Positions 7,953-17,052 of a DNA stretch of 64,000 nucleotides are shown here, piece by piece (the first letter of the stretch is position 1; each line of letters begins with the position of its first letter). This DNA is from Deltaproteobacteria bacterium (GTDB taxonomy: Bacteria > Desulfobacterota > Binatia > Binatales > Binataceae). Location of the stretch: positions 1 to 64,000 of the forward strand of contig JAFAHS010000282.1 in assembly GCA_019237115.1 (NCBI GenBank), given 5' to 3'. The translations under genes were made by a program, and so were the position numbers. A model generated the notes under the pieces. That model saw only the letters and a list, made by a program, of their open reading frames with translations, was not told the origin of the DNA and made no database searches.

Positions 7953-9278
7953 TCAGGAATTGGTCGCACGCGGGACCAACATCGAGAGCGCAGCGGCGCC
8001 GGCGATTCCCAGTGCGAGCAACGCGAGACCGCCCGCGAAGCTGCCGGTGGTCTGTTTCATGTAACCCATCAGCGTGGGGCCGACGAACCCGCCCAGATTG
8101 CCGAGCGAATTGATCAACGCGATTCCGCCGGCCGCCGCCGCGCCGCCGAGAAACAGATTCGGGATTGCCCAGAACGGACCCAGTGCACTGAAGATTCCTG
8201 CGAAGCTGATGGATATGGTTGCGAGCTCGAGGTACGGATTTCGAGTGATGGCGGACAGCAGCAAGCCCAGCGCGCCAACGCTCAGGGCAAGTACGAGATA
8301 GCGCCGCCGTGCTCCACTGCGATCGGACGCGCGCCCGACCTTCACCATGCAGATTGCAGCTCCCACGGAGGGGATCGCGGTGATTACTCCAATCGCGAAG
8401 TCACCGCCCAAACCGAAATCGCTCACGATCTGGGGCAGCCACAGGTTGACTCCATATACTCCCATCACAAATCCGAAGTAGATCGCCGCAAGCAGCCAGA
8501 CCCGAGCATCGAGGAAAGCCTCGCCGAGGGTGTGGCGGGCTCCGGTGTCGCGAAGCGCGCCCTCGCGTGCGAGGGCCTCGGCAAGCGCGCCGCGCTCGCT
8601 CGCCGAAAGCCACCGTGCCTCGTCCGGACGATCAGGAAGCCACAGCGCAACTACGAGCCCGAGAACCATGGCCGGGAATCCTTCCATCGCAAACAGCCAC
8701 TGCCATCCCTTTATGCCGAGGAAGCCGTGCATCATCAGGAGGGCGCCGGAGATTGGGCCTACCACGATTCCGGCGATTGCGGTCGCGGTCATGAACAGTG
8801 CGATCGCGCGAGCGCGCTCGCGTTCCGGAAACCACCACCCGAGGTACAGAACCACGCCGGGAAAGAATCCCGCCTCCGCGACGCCCAGCAGAAACCGCAG
8901 GGCATAGAAGCTCCTTTCGCCGCGAACGAACATCATGGCAATCGCCACCAGACCCCAGGTGATCATGATCCGGGCGATCCAGGTACGCGCGCCCACCCGG
9001 GCGAGAATCAGGTTGCTCGGAATTTCGAAGATGAAATAGCCGATGAAGAACAATCCCGCTCCCACACCAAAGACCTGGTCGCTGAGGCCAAGGTCGTGGT
9101 TCATGCGGAGCGAGGCGAAGCCTACGTTGATGCGATCCATGTAGTTGACGATGTAGAGAAGGAAAAGAAAAGGCAGCAGACGCCGGCGCACCTTGGCGAG
9201 CGCTGCATCCGCGAGCGCCGTTTCCGCCGACCAGAGCGCGGGGGCCGGCGTGGGTTGCCGACCTGCGGCCACGTTCAA
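7953..9278 (-). CDS. MFS transporter, anion:cation symporter (ACS) type
   Basis: About 440 residues with twelve predicted membrane helices. Helix 1 carries LLPFLFLLYIVNYMDRINVGFA, the signature of the ACS family (D-galactonate, tartrate, glucarate, phthalate carriers). Also present: GYFIFEIPSNLILARVGARTWIARI and the inter-helix motif GVAEAGFFPGVVLYLGWWFP. It would import an organic anion by proton symport across the inner membrane. The TTG start (9276-9278) overlaps the TGA of the upstream GH1 gene (GATTGA), suggesting translational coupling with the glycosidase. The sugar-acid genes nearby suggest a sugar acid as substrate, which is inference. Confidence 0.85.
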   Translation of the reverse strand: MNVAAGRQPTPAPALWSAETALADAALAKVRRRLLPFLFLLYIVNYMDRINVGFASLRMNHDLGLSDQVFGVGAGLFFIGYFIFEIPSNLILARVGARTWIARIMITWGLVAIAMMFVRGERSFYALRFLLGVAEAGFFPGVVLYLGWWFPERERARAIALFMTATAIAGIVVGPISGALLMMHGFLGIKGWQWLFAMEGFPAMVLGLVVALWLPDRPDEARWLSASERGALAEALAREGALRDTGARHTLGEAFLDARVWLLAAIYFGFVMGVYGVNLWLPQIVSDFGLGGDFAIGVITAIPSVGAAICMVKVGRASDRSGARRRYLVLALSVGALGLLLSAITRNPYLELATISISFAGIFSALGPFWAIPNLFLGGAAAAGGIALINSLGNLGGFVGPTLMGYMKQTTGSFAGGLALLALGIAGAAALSMLVPRATNS

Positions 9279-10516
9279 TCAGCCAGCTCGGTGGAGTTGG
9301 CGCGCGCCACTCTTCCCAACCATTCCCCGCTAGGCTTGACGGTTCGCGCCTGGGTCATTCGGTCGACGGCTATCAATCCGAACTTCGGCATGTAACCCAA
9401 CAGCCACTCGAAGTTGTCCATTGCCGACCAGTAATAGTAGCCGCGCACATCGATTCCGTCCTTGATGCACCGCCCGACCCCCGCGAGCGCAGCTTCAACG
9501 AAGGTGCGGCGGCGAGAGTCGTCTTCGGTGCCAATTCCGCTTTCGGTAACGATTATCGGCACCTTGGCCACCGCGGCGGCGCGGCGAACGGTAATTTCGA
9601 GCGCCTGGGGGCGGAACTCGTAGCCCATCTGGGTTTGCTCGACGCCCGGCTCAGGACCGACCGGACCTTCCGGCCCTACGCGGCGGCGAGTATAGGTTTG
9701 CACGCCAACGAAGTCGTCGCCGCGCGCCGCCTCGAGAAAGAGGTCCTCGGATTCGCGCAACGCGCGCGCGGCGTTGGCCTCGCCGCCGGGAAGCGCCTCG
9801 ATCTCCTGCATCGCGACTGTCATGCCGACCGGGAATTTTGCGCGACCCGACTTGAGCGCCGCAGCTCCAAGGCGATGCGCGCGCAGAACGTTTTGTCCGG
9901 TCGTGCTGCGGGCAACGAACGGAAACATCGAGTAGCGTTCCGGAGTCGTGTTGCTGATGCGCGCGGCCTCCAGCCGCCAGGGCAATTGGACGATGACCTC
10001 GTCCGGCGGCATCACCCCGCCATGCTGAAGATGAGCGACCGAGTTCAATTCGTTGATGGTACACGCGCTGGCGAACAGATCGCCGAGGTCATGAGCGATC
10101 CGCTCGCAGTAGCGCGCGAACGCCTCCCCCACGGCTGCGGTCTCGAAACCGCCCTTGGCAGCCAGCCATCGCGGCGAGGAAAAATGATGCAGCGTCACCA
10201 TCGGGGCCAGCCCGTGGTCGTGGCAGGCGGTCAGCACCCGCCGGTAGTGCTCGACCGCGGCGCGAGAGAACTCGTTCTCCTCCGGCTCGATCCGCGCCCA
10301 CTCGACTGAGAATCGATAGGAGTTGAATCCGAGCTGCGCGAGAAGAGCGCAATCTTCGACATAGCGATGATACTGATCGCACGCGTCGCCGGACTTTTCC
10401 ACGAAGGGACTCACCGGCAGATGCTCCATCAGCCAGTAGTCGGAATTGATGTTGCCGCCCTCGACCTGGTAGGCGGCGGTAGCAGTACCCCACAGAAATC
10501 CCTTGGGAAATTTCAT
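9275..10516 (-). CDS. glycoside hydrolase family 1 (beta-glycosidase-like)
   Basis: I start at ATG 10514-10516 (MKFPKGFLWGTATAAYQVEG), where family members begin; a longer GTG/ATG start to 10537 is possible. About 413 residues, typical but slightly short. GH1 landmarks: FLWGTATAAYQVEGG, FNSYRFSVEWARIEP, HHFSSPRWLAAKGGF, acid/base region CTINELN (usually NEP), nucleophile VTESGIG (usually TENG), and YYYWSAMDNFEW with YMPKFGLIAVD. No signal peptide, so cytoplasmic hydrolysis of an imported or internally made glycoside. It is translationally coupled to the MFS gene downstream. The NEL variant keeps the catalytic Glu but is unusual and may alter the aglycone pocket. Confidence 0.88.
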   Translation of the reverse strand: MKFPKGFLWGTATAAYQVEGGNINSDYWLMEHLPVSPFVEKSGDACDQYHRYVEDCALLAQLGFNSYRFSVEWARIEPEENEFSRAAVEHYRRVLTACHDHGLAPMVTLHHFSSPRWLAAKGGFETAAVGEAFARYCERIAHDLGDLFASACTINELNSVAHLQHGGVMPPDEVIVQLPWRLEAARISNTTPERYSMFPFVARSTTGQNVLRAHRLGAAALKSGRAKFPVGMTVAMQEIEALPGGEANAARALRESEDLFLEAARGDDFVGVQTYTRRRVGPEGPVGPEPGVEQTQMGYEFRPQALEITVRRAAAVAKVPIIVTESGIGTEDDSRRRTFVEAALAGVGRCIKDGIDVRGYYYWSAMDNFEWLLGYMPKFGLIAVDRMTQARTVKPSGEWLGRVARANSTELAD

Positions 10517-10731
10517 GTCTATCCAATACCCCCGCAATCGTACGGCTGTCGATCTATGCAGCGCCGCGGTCGGTGCGGGCCCCTTTTTGGCCCTGATGAC
10601 TCATCGCTTCTGCTAACCCTCAAATGTTACGGCCGCGCTGCTTGGTGGCGGCACAAGTTCCCATAAGCGAGGGTCTATGGTTAATCTGAATGACCCAAAC
10701 CTGATCGGCCGAGCTCTCAAGGAGAGGATAC

Positions 10732-11418
10732 GTGGCAACCCATCCGGTAGTGTTCCTGCTCGATATCGATAACACCCTGGTAAACAACGACGCGATAGTC
10801 GCGGATTTGATGAAGCACCTCGAGCGCGATGTCGGTGTCGAACAGCAAAAGCGCTACTGGGAATTCTTCGAGCAACTGCGCGGCGAGCTCGGTTACGCGG
10901 ACTACCTGGGAGCCCTGCAACGCTACCGGGTCGCCTACCCGCGCGACTTCAAGATTCTCGATGCTTCGATGTACTTGGTGGACTATCCGTTCGCCAATCG
11001 CCTCTTTCCGGATTCGCTCGACGCAATCGAACACGCCCGCAAGATGGGCAAGGCGATCATTCTGTCCGACGGAGACGTGGTCTTTCAGCCCCACAAGATC
11101 TACCGCTCGGGCATCTACGAGGCGATCGACGGCGAGGTGCTGATCTACATACACAAGGAAACCGAACTGGATGATGTCGCGCAGCGATACCCGGCCGACC
11201 ACTACGTGCTGGTCGATGACAAGGTGAGGATCCTGGCAGATGTCAAGCGCCAGTGGGGAACCCGCGTGACGACGGTGTTCCCGAGACAGGGTCACTACGC
11301 CAATGACCCGAAGGAAGTCGCCAAGTATCCGGCGCCCGACTTCACCATCGAACGGATTGGGGAATTTCTCAAATTTGATCTGGACACTTTGCTAAAAGGG
11401 GCGCGTCCGGCGCGATGA
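10732..11418 (+). CDS. HAD-superfamily hydrolase
   Basis: GTG start at 10732 preceded by AAGGAGAGG. The 228-residue protein has HAD motif I as DIDNTLVNND (residues 11-20; nucleophilic Asp and general-acid Asp), motif II as IILSDGD near residue 105, a Lys in the middle part, and motif IV as VLVDDKVRI near 165. These enzymes remove phosphate from sugars or other small molecules in the cytoplasm. The cap region (residues 20-95) is helical. It is divergent from the GH1 gene and upstream of the SDR/mutarotase pair; the substrate is unknown. Confidence 0.83.
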   Translation: MATHPVVFLLDIDNTLVNNDAIVADLMKHLERDVGVEQQKRYWEFFEQLRGELGYADYLGALQRYRVAYPRDFKILDASMYLVDYPFANRLFPDSLDAIEHARKMGKAIILSDGDVVFQPHKIYRSGIYEAIDGEVLIYIHKETELDDVAQRYPADHYVLVDDKVRILADVKRQWGTRVTTVFPRQGHYANDPKEVAKYPAPDFTIERIGEFLKFDLDTLLKGARPAR

Positions 11419-11526
11419 GGCGGGCGCCGACCCAGACGCGACCTACCAACCTCGAATCAATTAGCATCGCGGAGATTTTTCAGCGGCAGCCTCTGGTCGG
11501 ACGGGGTTCAAAGTTCGGAGGTGGCG

Positions 11527-12297
11527 ATGTTTCGGCTTGACGGCAAGGTCGCGGCGGTGACCGGGGCGGGCTCCGGGATTGGTCGTGCGATTGCTAAAAC
11601 CTTCAGCAGTGCGGGTGCTCGGGTGTTCGTACTGGAGCGCGATACCACGGCCGGGGAAGAAACCGCGGCGAACATTCGGGCGAAAGGTGGGATGGCGACC
11701 GCGATCGCTTGCGACGTGGCCTCGGCCGAGTCAGTTCAGACGGCCTTCGGCGCGATCGATCTGGAAGCTTCCCGTCTCGACATCCTCGTCAACAATGCCG
11801 GCATCGTGCATATCGGAACCGTTGAAAGCACCAGCGAAGCTGATCTCGATCGTATCTATGCGGTCAACGTCAAGGGATTGTTTCTTTGCTCGCAGGCGGC
11901 CGTGCCGCGGATGAAAAAGGCCGGCGGCGGCGCGATTCTCAATCTGGCTTCGATCGCCTCGCTGATCGGCCTGGTCGATCGATTTGCATATTCAATGAGC
12001 AAGGGTGCGGTGTTGGCGATGACCCGATCCATAGCGGTGGATTTCATTGGCGACAAGATCCGTTGTAACTGCGTTTGCCCGGCCCGCGTGCACACGCCGT
12101 TGGTTGATGGATACCTCAAGAACACCTATCCGGGCCGTGAACCGGAGCTGTTCAAGCAGCTCTCCGAGTATCAGCCCCTCGGGCGGATGGGTACGCCGGA
12201 GGAGGTGGCCGCCCTGGCGCTTTATCTGTGCTCGGATGAAGCATCGTTCATAACGGGACAGGCTTATCCAATTGATGGCGGCGTGCTGGTCTTCTAG
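11527..12297 (+). CDS. short-chain dehydrogenase, probable L-fucose / 2-keto-3-deoxy-L-fuconate dehydrogenase
   Basis: GGAGG at 11517-11521 overlaps a GTG at 11521, so the ATG at 11527 is the likely start (256 residues). Classical SDR features are complete: TGAGSGIG (residues 12-19), NNAG, catalytic Ser in LNLASIAS, YSMSK (Tyr-x3-Lys), and the C-terminal GRMGTPEEVAALALYLCSDEASFITG. The PARVHTPLVDGYLKNTYPGR loop is one I associate with SDRs of fucose/fuconate pathways. Followed 16 bp later by a mutarotase and facing an L-fuconate-dehydratase-like gene, it probably oxidises a 6-deoxysugar or its ketodeoxy acid with NAD(P)+. The exact step is inference. Confidence 0.85.
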   Translation: MFRLDGKVAAVTGAGSGIGRAIAKTFSSAGARVFVLERDTTAGEETAANIRAKGGMATAIACDVASAESVQTAFGAIDLEASRLDILVNNAGIVHIGTVESTSEADLDRIYAVNVKGLFLCSQAAVPRMKKAGGGAILNLASIASLIGLVDRFAYSMSKGAVLAMTRSIAVDFIGDKIRCNCVCPARVHTPLVDGYLKNTYPGREPELFKQLSEYQPLGRMGTPEEVAALALYLCSDEASFITGQAYPIDGGVLVF

Positions 12298-12312
12298 GAC
12301 GGAATCATTGCG

Positions 12313-12648
12313 ATGAAACAGTATGGACAAACCATCAACCTCAAGGACGACCCCGAGATTCGGCGTCGCTACGTCGAATATCACGCTAGGGCGTGGCCGG
12401 AGGTTCAGCAGGGACTCAAGTCAGTGGGCATCCGCCGGATGCTCATCTGGATCCTGGGACGCCAGCTCTTCATGTTCATGGAGACCGATGACGACTTCGA
12501 TTTGGCGCAGGACTTCGCGCGCTATGAGAAAAGCTCCGCGCGAGTGCAGGAATGGCAGCAGTTGATGGCCTCGTTTCAGGAGCCGACGGCGCATGCCAAG
12601 CCCGGCGAGTGGTGGGCGCAGATGGAATTGGTGTTCCGACTAGAGTAG
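12313..12648 (+). CDS. L-rhamnose/L-fucose mutarotase-like protein
   Basis: The 111-residue protein belongs to the RhaM/DUF718 fold: MKQYGQTINLKDDPEIRRRYVEYHARAWPEV, then LIWILGRQLFMFMETDDDFD and the closing WWAQMELVF. The conserved His (YHARAWPEV) and Tyr/Trp line the pyranose site in RhaM. It interconverts anomers of 6-deoxyhexoses before oxidation. The gene starts 16 bp after the SDR stop and is surely co-transcribed with it, which supports a rhamnose/fucose-type substrate for this block. Confidence 0.88.
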   Translation: MKQYGQTINLKDDPEIRRRYVEYHARAWPEVQQGLKSVGIRRMLIWILGRQLFMFMETDDDFDLAQDFARYEKSSARVQEWQQLMASFQEPTAHAKPGEWWAQMELVFRLE

Positions 12649-12785
12649 CGAGCCGTGGCGGGCGGCGCACAGAAGAGAGGCCAATGCCCGGACTCGGACG
12701 CCACCTTGGGGCGCGGTGCTTCGGTAGGGGGGCAGCGGGCCCTTCGGAGCTCAGGAACCTAACCAGGAGGCGGCCAAGCCTGGGG

Positions 12786-14087
12786 CTACCGGCGCCATTT
12801 GCGACCCTGCGGAAATTCGTAGTCATCCAAAGACTGCGGCTTCATCTCTATGCTGAAGCCGGGCGCAGTGGGGACGACATAGCGACCGCCCCGAAACGAG
12901 ACCGGGTCCAGGAAATGCTCGTGCAGATGGTCAGCGAATTCGGTCATGCGGCGATCGAGACTGCCGCTGACGCAGATGTAGTCAATCAGCGACACGTGCT
13001 GGGCGTACTCGCAGAGACCGAGACCGCCCGCGTGCGGGCAGACCGGAACCTTGAATTTTGCCGCCAGTAGAAGAACCGCCAGCGCTTCGCTGAGTCCGCC
13101 GAGGCGACAGTTGTCGAACTGGCAGAAATCGATCGCCCCGGCCTGCATCAGCTGCTTGAAGATCACGCGGTTGGCGCCATGTTCGCCGGTCGCCACCCCG
13201 ATTGGATGAATCGCACGCCGAATGGCGGCATGTCCGAGAATATCGTCGGGGCTGGTGGGTTCTTCGATCCACAGCGGATGGAACTCCGCCAGCGGACGCA
13301 TCAGGGCGATGGCCTCGCCGACCTCCCACGCCTGGTTCGCATCCATCATCATAAGAGCATCGGGGCCAATCTCCTCGCGCACCAGCGCTGCGCGACGCAC
13401 GTTCTCATCAGAGTCGCGCCCGACTTTGATCTTGAAACGCGTCCAACCCGCCGCGCGCGCCTCGCGGCATAGTTTGCGCACGAGCTCATCGGGGTACCCC
13501 ATCCATCCCGCGGAAGTGATGTACGCGGGATAGCCTTCCCTGCGCATCTCCGCTTCACGCGCCGCGCGGGTCGGCAGCTTGTCACGCAGGATTTGGAGTG
13601 CGTCGTCCCGGGTGAGCGCATCAGACAGGTAGCGGAAGTCGATACAATCGACGAACTGCTCGGGCGTCAGGTCGGCGACCAGCTGCCATACCGGCTTGCC
13701 TTCCACCTTGGCCCACAGGTCCCAAATCGCATTCACGATCGCGGCGGTGGCCAGATGAATCACGCCTTTTTCCGGACCGATCCATCTGAGCTGGCTTTCC
13801 CCGGTGAGGCGCCGCCAGAAACCCGCCATGTCCCAGATGATGGATTCAAGGCTCAGCCCCACGACCAGAGGTTTGAGCGCGTCAATCGCGGCCACGCAGA
13901 TTTCGTTGCCGCGGCCGATGGTGAAGGTCATGCCGTGTCCGCAGCGCCCATCGTCCGCGTCGGTTTCGAGAATCACGTAGGCGCCGGAATAGTCCGGGTC
14001 AACGTGCATCGCGTCGGAGCCCGCCTTGCTCTCCGAGGTCGGCATCCGGATATCGCGAGCGCTTAGCCTGACGATCGTGCGTGGCAT
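12786..14087 (-). CDS. enolase-superfamily dehydratase, L-fuconate dehydratase type
   Basis: Start at ATG 14085-14087 (MPRTIVRLSARDIRMPTSES) with GAGGGA seven bases upstream; 433 residues. Mandelate racemase/muconate lactonizing signatures: RFKIKVGRD (Lys-x-Lys, residues ~210-215), MMMDANQAW (first metal Asp), WIEEPTSPDDI (second metal Glu), ATGEHGANRV (third Glu), and CPHAGGLGLCEY with the catalytic His. The SESKAGSDAMH...DPDYSGAYV N-terminus and the overall length match FucD/ENOSF1 enzymes that convert L-fuconate to 2-keto-3-deoxy-L-fuconate. It converges with the SDR/mutarotase genes and is divergent from an oxidoreductase gene. Confidence 0.9.
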   Translation of the reverse strand: MPRTIVRLSARDIRMPTSESKAGSDAMHVDPDYSGAYVILETDADDGRCGHGMTFTIGRGNEICVAAIDALKPLVVGLSLESIIWDMAGFWRRLTGESQLRWIGPEKGVIHLATAAIVNAIWDLWAKVEGKPVWQLVADLTPEQFVDCIDFRYLSDALTRDDALQILRDKLPTRAAREAEMRREGYPAYITSAGWMGYPDELVRKLCREARAAGWTRFKIKVGRDSDENVRRAALVREEIGPDALMMMDANQAWEVGEAIALMRPLAEFHPLWIEEPTSPDDILGHAAIRRAIHPIGVATGEHGANRVIFKQLMQAGAIDFCQFDNCRLGGLSEALAVLLLAAKFKVPVCPHAGGLGLCEYAQHVSLIDYICVSGSLDRRMTEFADHLHEHFLDPVSFRGGRYVVPTAPGFSIEMKPQSLDDYEFPQGRKWRR

Positions 14088-14131
14088 GACCGCTTCCCTC
14101 GCGCGGCATGGTAGCATCACGCCAGCGCGTC

Positions 14132-15202
14132 ATGACAACCACACAAGCGGTGCTCGATTCGCTCAATCAGCGATGGGCACAACCCTCGGCGCCCAGACCA
14201 ATCGTGGTAATAGGTGCGGGCAGCATAGTGCGCGACGCGCATTTGCCGACCTATGCGCGCCTGGGGTTTCCGGTCGCAGGCATCTTCGACATCAATCACT
14301 CGGCGGCGGTGGAGCGGATGGCGCAGTTCGGGCTGCCGCGCGCGTTCGACTCGCTTAAGGCGGCGTTGGCGACCGACGCGGTCTTCGACATCGCGGTGCC
14401 GCCGCATCAGATCGACACGATCCTCGACCAGATGCGTCCGAATTGTGCGGTGCTGATTCAAAAGCCAATGGGCCGCGATCTTGCCGATGCGCGGCGCATC
14501 CTCGCCCAATGCCGCGAACGTCAGCTCAGGGCGGCGATGAATTTTCAGCTACGCTTCGCGCCCAACATGCTGGCGCTGCGCGACGCTATCGGGCGCGGCC
14601 TCCTCGGCGACTTCACCGACCTGGAGGTCCGCATCATGTTGCATACGCCGTGGAACTATTGGGCCTTCCTCAAGGGCCAACCGCGGCTGGAAGTTCTGAT
14701 GCATTCGATTCATTACCTAGACCTGGTGCGTTCGCTGCTGGGTGAGCCACGCGGGGTCTACTGCAAGGGCGTGCGGCATCCGGAATTGCCCGACTACGCG
14801 GATGCATGCACATCGATCATTCTTGATTACGGGGAGCGCATTCGCGCGAGCCTCACGATGAACCACACGCATAAGTTCAACCCGCTCTACGCGGTCTCGC
14901 AACTGAAGCTCGAGGGCACGCGGGGAGCGGCGATTGCGAAGATGGGCGTGAATCTCAACTATCCGGAGGGTGAGCCGGATCGGCTTGAAATCACCACCGG
15001 CGACCACTGGCGCGAGGTACCCCTGCGCGGGTCGTGGTTCCTGGAAGCGTTCGAAGGACCGATGGCGAACCTGCAACGATTCGTGGCGGGAGAGGACGAG
15101 ACGTTGATGTCGCCAATCGAAGATGCGTTGAAAACGATGGCGCTGGTGGAGGCCTGCTACGAATCGAGCGCCCGCGGCGCAACGCCGATTCCAGGAGAAT
15201 AG
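14132..15202 (+). CDS. Gfo/Idh/MocA-family oxidoreductase
   Basis: An ATG at 14132 (MTTTQAVLDSLNQRW) is chosen; an in-frame ATG at 14108 is possible, neither has a clear Shine-Dalgarno. About 356 residues. The NAD(P)-binding domain shows VVIGAGSIVRDAHLPTYARL near residue 25, then VLIQKPMGRDL, the family's EKP-like motif (here QKP). The C-terminal sheet domain contains HSIHYLDLVRSLLG, with the candidate catalytic His. Such enzymes oxidise or reduce sugars, inositols or sugar lactones. It is divergent from the fuconate-dehydratase-like gene, which suggests a role in the same sugar pathway. Confidence 0.85.
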   Translation: MTTTQAVLDSLNQRWAQPSAPRPIVVIGAGSIVRDAHLPTYARLGFPVAGIFDINHSAAVERMAQFGLPRAFDSLKAALATDAVFDIAVPPHQIDTILDQMRPNCAVLIQKPMGRDLADARRILAQCRERQLRAAMNFQLRFAPNMLALRDAIGRGLLGDFTDLEVRIMLHTPWNYWAFLKGQPRLEVLMHSIHYLDLVRSLLGEPRGVYCKGVRHPELPDYADACTSIILDYGERIRASLTMNHTHKFNPLYAVSQLKLEGTRGAAIAKMGVNLNYPEGEPDRLEITTGDHWREVPLRGSWFLEAFEGPMANLQRFVAGEDETLMSPIEDALKTMALVEACYESSARGATPIPGE

Positions 15203-15282
15203 CGAATTCTCAAGCTCACCCAGCCTGGACAGAATAAGCCCTTGTGAAATCCACCGCCTTGCCTTCCCCGGGACGAAAACCG

Positions 15283-16557
15283 TCAGTCGCGGGCGGGATT
15301 CAGCTTCATCTTGATGGGCATGTGCTTGATGCCGCCGACGAAGCTGGAGCGCAGCCGTTCGACCGGGCCGGCCAGCTCGGCATACTCCAGCCGTTCGATC
15401 AGCTGGCGGAAGATAACTTCGAGTTCCAGCCTGGCGAGGTTGGCGCCGAGACAGAAGTGTTCGCCGATTCCGAACGCGATATGCGGATTGGGATCGCGGC
15501 CCACGTCGAACTTGAAAGGGTTGTCGAAAACCTCTTGGTCGCGATTCGCAGACGGGTAGAACAGGCATACCGATTCACCCTTGCGAATCTTCTGACCTCG
15601 AACCTCGGTATCTTCGACGGCGGTGCGGGCGAACTGAATCACCGGGGTGGTCCAACGGACGATCTCTTCAACCGCGGGCTTGAGCAGCGCCGGATTTTTT
15701 CTTAGCCGATCCCATTGATCGGGGTTTTCGATCAGCGCGAGCAGGCCGCCGGTGGTCGCATTACGTGTGGTCTCATTGCCTGCCACCACCAGCAGAAAAA
15801 AGTACGAGAGCAGTTCAAGCTGTGGCAGCGGCTCCCCCTTTACCTTCGCGTTCGCAACCACGCTGGTGATGTCGTCGGTGGGGGCTTTGATGCGTTCCGC
15901 AACCATGTTGCTGAAATACTGAAACAAGCCCAGCCGCGCACGGTCGAGGGTTTCCTGGGTGCTCGTTCCCTGCTGGAACTCGGGGTCGCTGCCTCCGATG
16001 GTCTCGTTGGTCCACTGAAACAGCTGCTCCCAGTCCTGATGGGGCACGCCGAGCAGCTCCGCAATCACCGCGAGTGGAATTCTGGAGGAGATGTCGAGCA
16101 CGAAATCGCAGCGGTCGCGGCCGGTCAGGTCGTCGAGGACCTGCCGCGCGATCGCGTCGATTTGCGCCTCGAGGTGGCGCACTCCCCGCGGCGTGAATCG
16201 CCTGCTTACAAGTGCGCGATACTCGCCGTGCTCCGGGGGATCCATATCGAGCAAATGACGAAAGGGCGGCGTGGGCGGGGGTCCGGAACTGCCTTCCTGT
16301 ACAAACACCAGGAGCCGTGGACCGTTGAGGAACAGGCGTGGCTGCCGGGAGATGTTGACGATGTCGGCGTGCTTGGTGATGGCCCAGAACGGGTCAGTGT
16401 GGGGATGCTCGCACCAGAAGACCGGCTGGTGTTCGCGCAGGTAGGTCCACTCCGCGTGTGGGTACCCATTCCTGGCGTAGTGATCGGGACTGATGATGTC
16501 GAGGTTTTGGAGTGACAGCGTTTGTTCCATGGAACGGGCGCGCGGGTCGGGCCGCAC
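15283..16557 (-). CDS. cytochrome P450 (soluble, bacterial)
   Basis: The GTG at 16555-16557 has AGGA five bases upstream and is preferred over ATG 16530; 424 residues. P450 landmarks: I-helix VVAGNETTRNATTGG (acid-alcohol pair), ExxR as EIVRW, a PERF-like segment, and the haem loop FGIGEHFCLG with the thiolate Cys at about residue 369. The region EEIVRWTTPVIQFARTA recalls CYP125/142-like sterol or terpenoid hydroxylases, a similarity judged by eye. It is six bases downstream of a ferredoxin gene, its probable electron donor. A ferredoxin reductase is not nearby. Confidence 0.93.
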   Translation of the reverse strand: MRPDPRARSMEQTLSLQNLDIISPDHYARNGYPHAEWTYLREHQPVFWCEHPHTDPFWAITKHADIVNISRQPRLFLNGPRLLVFVQEGSSGPPPTPPFRHLLDMDPPEHGEYRALVSRRFTPRGVRHLEAQIDAIARQVLDDLTGRDRCDFVLDISSRIPLAVIAELLGVPHQDWEQLFQWTNETIGGSDPEFQQGTSTQETLDRARLGLFQYFSNMVAERIKAPTDDITSVVANAKVKGEPLPQLELLSYFFLLVVAGNETTRNATTGGLLALIENPDQWDRLRKNPALLKPAVEEIVRWTTPVIQFARTAVEDTEVRGQKIRKGESVCLFYPSANRDQEVFDNPFKFDVGRDPNPHIAFGIGEHFCLGANLARLELEVIFRQLIERLEYAELAGPVERLRSSFVGGIKHMPIKMKLNPARD

Positions 16558-16563
16558 GAAATC

Positions 16564-16758
16564 CTAGTCTTCCTTGAGTGCGATCGCCTGGCGCGGGCAC
16601 ATCCGTACCGCCAGCTTGAGCTTGTCGCGCAGAGATTCGGCGGGGCTTCCCGTGAGCAGACGTGCCTTGTCGTCATCGCCCACCTCGAAAACCTCCGGCG
16701 CGGCTTCCACGCAGCGGGCATTCCCTTCGCAGAGCTGTAGGTCCACAACAACCTTCAT
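16564..16758 (-). CDS. ferredoxin, [3Fe-4S] P450-type
   Basis: A 64-residue small ferredoxin: MKVVVDLQLCEGNARCVEAA and CPRQAIAL near the end. Only three cluster cysteines are present (Cys10, Cys16, Cys54); the place of the usual middle Cys is Asn13, so a [3Fe-4S] cluster is expected. This pattern is typical of ferredoxins encoded beside bacterial P450s. ATG at 16756-16758 with GAGGAGAAG closely upstream. It is the first gene of a two-gene operon with the P450. Confidence 0.93.
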   Translation of the reverse strand: MKVVVDLQLCEGNARCVEAAPEVFEVGDDDKARLLTGSPAESLRDKLKLAVRMCPRQAIALKED

Positions 16759-17052
16759 GACTTCTCCTCGAGGCGCGTCGGTTGCGCACGGATTTTGAGA
16801 CTATCGCAGCGGCGGAAATTGAACCAGCGTCGCCTGCTGCAAGATGGGGTGGCGCTGACCCTTTGGTTTTTCGGTGATTTCAAGAGGTCGGGTCGGTGGC
16901 GGAGCAAGGAGACTTGGCGCCGGGCTGGAAATGGCAGCGCGGCACCGTTTGCGCGGGGAGGGCGATTGGATCAAGACTCCCGCTTGAGAGCATCTTCACC
17001 AATAGCGCGAGTCACGTTCATCGCAGACGTCGAGAGCGAGGAGCAAACGGCT

